Source: Polycladomyces zharkentensis (GTDB lineage Bacteria > Bacillota > Bacilli > Thermoactinomycetales > JIR-001). From it: a DNA stretch of 64,000 nucleotides. Of this stretch, positions 60,131 to 64,000 are shown piece after piece. The translations under genes and the position numbers were made by a program. Below the pieces are notes generated by a model. The model did no database searches and had not been told where the DNA came from. It saw only the letters and a list, made by a program, of their open reading frames with translations. The DNA lies in NCBI RefSeq assembly GCF_016938855.1, contig NZ_JAFHAP010000013.1, positions 62,001 to 126,000 of the forward strand. The letters run 5' to 3'. How positions within the stretch are numbered: the first letter of the stretch is position 1; the number at the start of each line of letters is the position of its first letter.

Positions 60131-61414
60131 ATGAAACCGCAACGGGTCGATCTTTTAGTGCACAACATCGGTCTCTTGGTGACGATGCGCGGAAAGCCGG
60201 GACCGCGGCGGGGCCGTGATATGTCGGACGTTGGCGCCGTGACGGGAGGCTCCGTGGCCATCGCGGATGGGAAAATCGTGGCGGCAGGGCCGGAAGCGGA
60301 CGTCTGGGCGGAAATCGCGGGGCTGGCCGTCGACCGGACCCTGGACGCGAAAGGGCGGCTGGTAACCCCGGGTCTGGTAGATCCGCACACCCACTTGGTA
60401 CACGGCGGCTCCCGCGAACACGAACTGGAGTTGAAGCTGAAGGGTGTGCCGTATCTGGAAATCCTGGCCCAAGGCGGCGGCATTCTCAGCACTGTACGGG
60501 CCACCCGCGCGGCCTCGGAAAACGAGCTGTATGAAAAAGCGTGGAAAAGTTTGAATATCATGATGCTGTACGGAACGACGACCGTAGAGGCCAAAAGCGG
60601 CTACGGACTGGCACTGGAAGACGAGCTGAAGCAGCTCCGGGTGATCAAGCGGTTGAACGAAACTCATCCGGTGGACCTGGTCTCTACGTTTATGGGCGCC
60701 CACGCCGTGCCGCCGGAGTACAAAGGCCGTTCAGGTGAGTACGTCAAGCTGGTGATCGATGAGATGCTGCCGGAAGTGAAGCGGCAGGGGCTGGCCGAGT
60801 TTTGTGACGTGTTTTGTGAGCACGGCGTGTTTACAGTGGACGAATCGCGAGAGATTCTCGCGGCCGCCAAAGAGCTGGGCTTCGGTTTGAAACTGCACGC
60901 CGACGAGATCGAGCCGCTCGGCGGGGCACAACTGGCGGCGGAGCTGGGCTGCATTTCGGCGGAGCATTTGCTTGCCACCACCGACGAAGGTTTGAAAGCG
61001 ATGAGCGACGCGAGCGTGATCGCCGTCTGCCTGCCCGCCACCTCGTTCAACTTGCGGGCCAAGTCGCACGCAAGGGCAAGGGACATGATAGAATTAGGAG
61101 TGCCGGTAGCGCTGTCCACGGACTACAACCCGGGCAGTTCACCCACGGAGTCGCTGCAGTTGGTGATGACCCTTGCGTGCCTCCATCTCGGTATGACGCC
61201 GGAAGAAGTGATCACGGGCATGACGATGAACGCCGCCTGCGCGATCGGCAGAGGCGACGTGATCGGCAGCCTCGAGCCGGGCAAGCAGGCCGACCTGGTG
61301 CTGTTTGACGCGACCAACTTGGCGTATCTTCCGTATCATTTTGGCATCAACCATGTGGATACGGTGATCAAGAAAGGACGTATCGTGGTGGCCGACGGAC
61401 AGCTTACAGTGTAA
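60131..61414 (+). CDS. hutI: Imidazolonepropionase HutI
   Basis: 427 residues, amidohydrolase superfamily: metal site DPHTHLVHGGSREHE near 80, TTTVEAKSGYGL near 150, FGLKLHADEIEPLGG near 252 and STDYNPGSSPTESL near 330. It opens the imidazolone ring to give N-formimino-glutamate. ATG 60131 has AAAGGAGTGAGAG upstream. Last gene of the hut operon. Confidence 0.97.
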   Translation: MKPQRVDLLVHNIGLLVTMRGKPGPRRGRDMSDVGAVTGGSVAIADGKIVAAGPEADVWAEIAGLAVDRTLDAKGRLVTPGLVDPHTHLVHGGSREHELELKLKGVPYLEILAQGGGILSTVRATRAASENELYEKAWKSLNIMMLYGTTTVEAKSGYGLALEDELKQLRVIKRLNETHPVDLVSTFMGAHAVPPEYKGRSGEYVKLVIDEMLPEVKRQGLAEFCDVFCEHGVFTVDESREILAAAKELGFGLKLHADEIEPLGGAQLAAELGCISAEHLLATTDEGLKAMSDASVIAVCLPATSFNLRAKSHARARDMIELGVPVALSTDYNPGSSPTESLQLVMTLACLHLGMTPEEVITGMTMNAACAIGRGDVIGSLEPGKQADLVLFDATNLAYLPYHFGINHVDTVIKKGRIVVADGQLTV

Positions 61415-61442
61415 ACCGCGAGAGAAAGAAAGAAGAACGACA

Positions 61443-61533
61443 GATGAACGATCAACTGGAAGAACGGATTGGCCGCCACACTGCCCGTTGGAAGGTAACC
61501 CATCTCATCGATCATCAGCATCCGGGGCTGCAT
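61443..61533 (-). pseudogene. IstB remnant of an IS21-family element
   Basis: Minus-strand PRMLMIDEMGYLP followed by GSVAANPFFQLIVH matches the Walker B region of IstB helper ATPases (LIIDEMGYLP...GANLFFQLI). Only about 30 codons remain. It directly abuts the broken AraC gene, so an IS21 insertion and later deletion probably damaged this spot. Confidence 0.7.
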
Positions 61534-61535
61534 AA

Positions 61536-61832
61536 TACAGCCCCGCCTCCTTCATTATCTCGATGAATGATCTGTAATCCAAAACCTTTTGAACAAACTT
61601 GTTTAACGAATCGCGGTGTAGGATAAAATGGATATTTTTGATAATACTTCTGTGGCAGTGCCCCCCGATTCTACAATGGTTCTCGACATGGTACCGGTCA
61701 ATTGACACCACCATGCCGAGATGTAGATGAACGGAAACACCATATTTCTGTTGAAAAGCCAGGAAAGTTCCGCGTCGTGAACAAGCGTTCCAGATATGAG
61801 CAGATGGGAGAGTTTGATTGGGTCCTGTTCAT
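61536..61832 (-). pseudogene. Broken second copy of the AraC hut regulator
   Basis: In shifting minus-strand frames: EQDPIKLSHLLISGTLVHD, FQQKYGVSVHLHLGMVVSIDRY and LNKFVQKVLDYRS. These match, in order, the start of the regulator at 55894 (KQDPAQATFSNLLLSGTLVHE, MVISIDRY) and, after an internal deletion, its YDKFVQKVCEYAR. At least two frameshifts. It lies just downstream of the hutH-like gene on the same strand. Confidence 0.7.
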
Positions 61833-61855
61833 GTCATCGGCCTCATTTCGTGGGC

Positions 61856-63427
61856 TTACAATATCATGTGTCCAATGACTTCTTCCACGACCTTGACGAC
61901 TTCACCTTCGTGAATGAGCTGGTGAATGTTGCACATGTCGGGGTATAACAACCTGTCTTCCGTAAGCATTGGAACTTGCTTGCGAATCATGCGATATACT
62001 TCCCCTGTTGCTGGTGAAGGTTTGAGGGGATGATGGAAATCCAGTGCTTGAGCCGCCGTCATCAGTTCAATGGCAAGAATATGTTCAACTTTCATGGAGA
62101 TTTGATAAGCTTTTCGCGCTGCATTGTAGGCAAAACTTACAACATCTTCTTGAATTGCACACGTGGGAATATTGTTTATCGTTGCCGGATGGGAGAGTGC
62201 TTGAATTTCCGCAAGCAACCCAGCCGCAGTGTACTGAGGAATCATGTACCCATTGTTCAGCCCTGGATTGACGACTAGAAAATCCGGTAGTTCACTGACG
62301 TGGTAATTGACCAACCGATCAATTCTTCGCTCAGACATTTTTGCCAGATTTGCCATCGCAACGCACATGGCATCCGCAGACATACCTACATAGGTTCCAT
62401 CAAAATTCCCACCCATGAGGGCAATGCCATCGTCATCCAAGGGGTACACAATGGGATTGTCGCTCACGGAATTCATTTCGTTTACGATATTTTCCTCTGC
62501 GTCTTTCAAGGCCTTTTTGACGGCGCCGTGAACTTGTGGAATGCACCGCAAACTAAGGGCATCCTGAAGTCGATAATCCTTGTATGTTTCTGCGATTTCA
62601 CTTCCACTTAGAATGCGCAAAATCGTTTCTGCAGTCTGTACCTGCTCAGAGTGTTTCTTGAGTGCATTTAGCCGACTATCAAACGCCTTGACGGTCCCTT
62701 TTAACGCTTCAAGTGACATCGCTCCGGCAATGTCCGCTGTTTTTACAGCTTGAGTTGCATTGTAAAGTGCGAGCGCCGCGATGGCCGTGACGGATGTGGT
62801 CCCGGTTATGAGCGCCAATCCTTCTTTACAACTCAGATTAATCGGTTGCAGTCCTGCTTTTGCAAGGGCATCGCCACCTGACAACAACTGACCTTGATAC
62901 CAAGCACTTCCCTCTCCCATGAGAACCAACGCCATGTGTGCTTCCGGTGAAAGATAACCAACGGATCCATCTCCAGGCGCAAACGGGACGATGTGATGAT
63001 TGAGCAGTGAAGCAATTGCCTTCAACACTTCAAGTCGAACCCCTGAGAAACCTTGACCAAGTGCTAACAGAATCATAAATTGCGTAGCCCGGACAATCTC
63101 ATGTTCGAGTGGTTCTCCGACGGAAACCGCGTGTGAGTAGATGATGTTCCGTTGTAGTGTTTGTGCATCTTCCGGGGATATCACTTTGGTTACATTACTG
63201 CCAAATCCGGTTGTAACCCCATAAATCAAACGGTTTTCTTCAAGAAACTTTTCAATTAACCCTCGGGATTGGTTTACACGATCACAATATGCTTGTGAAA
63301 ATGACACTTTTGCCCCATATCGGGCAACGGCCACAAGATCTTGAATCGTAATATCGCCACTGCCAAGTGTAACTTGTTTAATCTCCTTTGGATGAGGGCG
63401 AACGGGTGTCACTATAGGATTCGTCAT
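61856..63427 (-). CDS. Histidine/aromatic ammonia-lyase family homologue lacking the MIO motif
   Basis: 523 residues with clear HAL/PAL fold signatures: YGVTTGFGSNV near 70, AHMALVLMGEG, SLRCIPQVHG, NEMNSVSDNPIV, MSERRIDRLVN and IQEDVVSFA. However, where the family has GSVGASGDLAPLAH it reads GSVGYLSPEAH, so exactly the three residues Ala-Ser-Gly that cyclise to the MIO electrophile are absent. The NGT motif is TGT and the PYSLRC tyrosine is Leu. Catalysis as a normal HAL is therefore doubtful. ATG 63427 has AGAGGGGG upstream. It is on the opposite strand and lower in GC than hutGUI, suggesting separate origin. Confidence 0.85.
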   Translation of the reverse strand: MTNPIVTPVRPHPKEIKQVTLGSGDITIQDLVAVARYGAKVSFSQAYCDRVNQSRGLIEKFLEENRLIYGVTTGFGSNVTKVISPEDAQTLQRNIIYSHAVSVGEPLEHEIVRATQFMILLALGQGFSGVRLEVLKAIASLLNHHIVPFAPGDGSVGYLSPEAHMALVLMGEGSAWYQGQLLSGGDALAKAGLQPINLSCKEGLALITGTTSVTAIAALALYNATQAVKTADIAGAMSLEALKGTVKAFDSRLNALKKHSEQVQTAETILRILSGSEIAETYKDYRLQDALSLRCIPQVHGAVKKALKDAEENIVNEMNSVSDNPIVYPLDDDGIALMGGNFDGTYVGMSADAMCVAMANLAKMSERRIDRLVNYHVSELPDFLVVNPGLNNGYMIPQYTAAGLLAEIQALSHPATINNIPTCAIQEDVVSFAYNAARKAYQISMKVEHILAIELMTAAQALDFHHPLKPSPATGEVYRMIRKQVPMLTEDRLLYPDMCNIHQLIHEGEVVKVVEEVIGHMIL

Positions 63428-63538
63428 CTCTTAACCCCCTCTTAAGCGTAAATAATGCCTTCCACAATTCACAATCAATCTATTTTGGTTTATATGAGAG
63501 ACAGGAAACCCCTCTCACCATGCTCGTCATTCCAACGC

Positions 63539-63573
63539 CAACCTGCCCAAGGAAAAACGCCTTGGGCAGGTTG
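63539..63573. terminator. Perfect 14-bp stem-loop upstream of the hutH-like gene
   Basis: CAACCTGCCCAAGG and its exact complement enclose a 7-base loop (AAAAACG). It lies between the MFS gene end (63867) and the hutH-like start, both on the minus strand, and so probably ends the MFS transcript. The rest of 63574-63866 shows nothing recognisable. Confidence 0.65.
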
Positions 63574-63866
63574 ATTCATGAGTAAATAGACTCCGTGTAT
63601 GACGTTTCATTGCAACTAGGGGTGGAGGTAGCATCCGATGAATTTAACGCCATTTCGTAAATAAGTGGTAACGGGATGTGAAAAGTACCGAAAACCATTA
63701 TGAAATGGAACTTAGCTATTTCCCGCCTTGATCCCATCGAGATTTAAGCGTTTGATATGGGAAAACAAGCGGGAGCTCCGACTCCTATACTTCTAGGAAC
63801 CTGGGCAAATGGCGGCAAAATGACCGGATGCTCCTTCTACCCCAACTAAGCAATGTTATCTAAAAC

Positions 63867-64000
63867 TTACTTCGGTATGTTACTCGCTACTTCTCTGATA
63901 GCGCTATCCTTTCGATGAAGCGGATTGCTCGCTTCGTTTAAGGTAAGACGTCCCGTCTCTGGCGCCCAAGCAATCGAAATGATGGTCCCCACTAATAGAA
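63867..64000 (-). CDS. MFS transporter, C-terminal end (partial)
   Basis: The last 43 codons of a gene entering from the right edge: LLVGTIISIAWAPETGRLTL, then NEASNPLHRKDSAIREV, stop TAA at 63869-63867. The helix followed by APET.G..L.EAS is the typical end of sugar/metabolite:H+ symporters. Located upstream of the hutH-like gene, it might import its substrate. Substrate unknown. Confidence 0.65.
   Translation of the reverse strand, partial: LLVGTIISIAWAPETGRLTLNEASNPLHRKDSAIREVASNIPK

Overview
The window looks like a chromosomal segment of a moderately GC-rich Bacillales bacterium, most likely a Thermoactinomycetaceae-type organism. This is an inference from the Firmicutes gene families (bacilliredoxin, rbsR-K-D-A-C-B, bacitracin/lantibiotic-type ABC exporters, hut genes with an AraC regulator) and strong GGAGG ribosome binding sites with many TTG/GTG starts. 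No rRNA or tRNA gene was seen to fix the taxonomy.

Layout. 1-12.6 kb: an iron island. On the minus strand six genes lie in the order sbnA-B-C-D-E-F of the staphyloferrin B pathway (sbnF runs off the left edge). Across two tandem Fur boxes lie an FhuF-like ferric reductase and, on the plus strand, a siderophore-binding lipoprotein and two FecCD permeases (sirABC-like), each with its own Fur-box-like site. 13-17.8 kb: an OmpR/histidine-kinase pair divergent from a three-gene ABC exporter of the lantibiotic/bacitracin resistance type. 17.8-25.5 kb: a dead tnpB element, a HisC-like aminotransferase, a bacilliredoxin, an arylamine N-acetyltransferase, an IclR regulator and aconitase. 25.6-30.1 kb: an AT-richer accessory island with signal peptidase I, a YIP1-like membrane protein, a polymorphic toxin (class III/Flp prepilin-like N-terminus, PT-TG pretoxin, deaminase-like C-terminus), its probable immunity gene and a trail of orphan toxin and immunity fragments. 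30.2-36.3 kb: a lone ABC ATPase, an MFS exporter, a TPP riboswitch with thiC, and a twice-frameshifted lipoprotein. 36.3-39.1 kb: repeats, an Rrf2 tail fragment and a tandemly triplicated two-gene cassette encoding Asp/His/Lys-rich low-complexity proteins. 39.1-41.4 kb: a frameshifted Rrf2 regulator, a frameshifted ICMT-like membrane protein and a fructosamine kinase. 41.5-44.5 kb: aceB-aceA (glyoxylate shunt). 45-50.9 kb: the complete ribose operon rbsRKDACB with a frameshift in rbsA. 51-55.3 kb: gamma-glutamyltranspeptidase, a damaged yjdF-like gene, mscL, thpR and tpx. 55.9-64 kb: histidine utilisation (AraC regulator, hutG, hutU, hutI), then an IstB remnant, a broken second copy of the AraC regulator, a HutH homologue that lacks the MIO-forming Ala-Ser-Gly, and the end of an MFS transporter.

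How the genes work together. The siderophore genes make, export and re-import a carboxylate siderophore under Fur. Aconitase, isocitrate lyase and malate synthase serve the TCA cycle and glyoxylate shunt. hutU-I-G degrade urocanate to glutamate, but a canonical hutH is missing from the window. A dispersed, partly palindromic repeat and three decayed IS200/IS605-type elements with a shared right end recur between genes; much of the non-coding space is debris of mobile elements and broken genes.

Most promising for follow-up: the prepilin-like deaminase toxin with its immunity graveyard, the MIO-less HutH homologue, the triplicated charged-repeat cassette, and the repeat/right-end family that may still encode guide-RNA-like transcripts.
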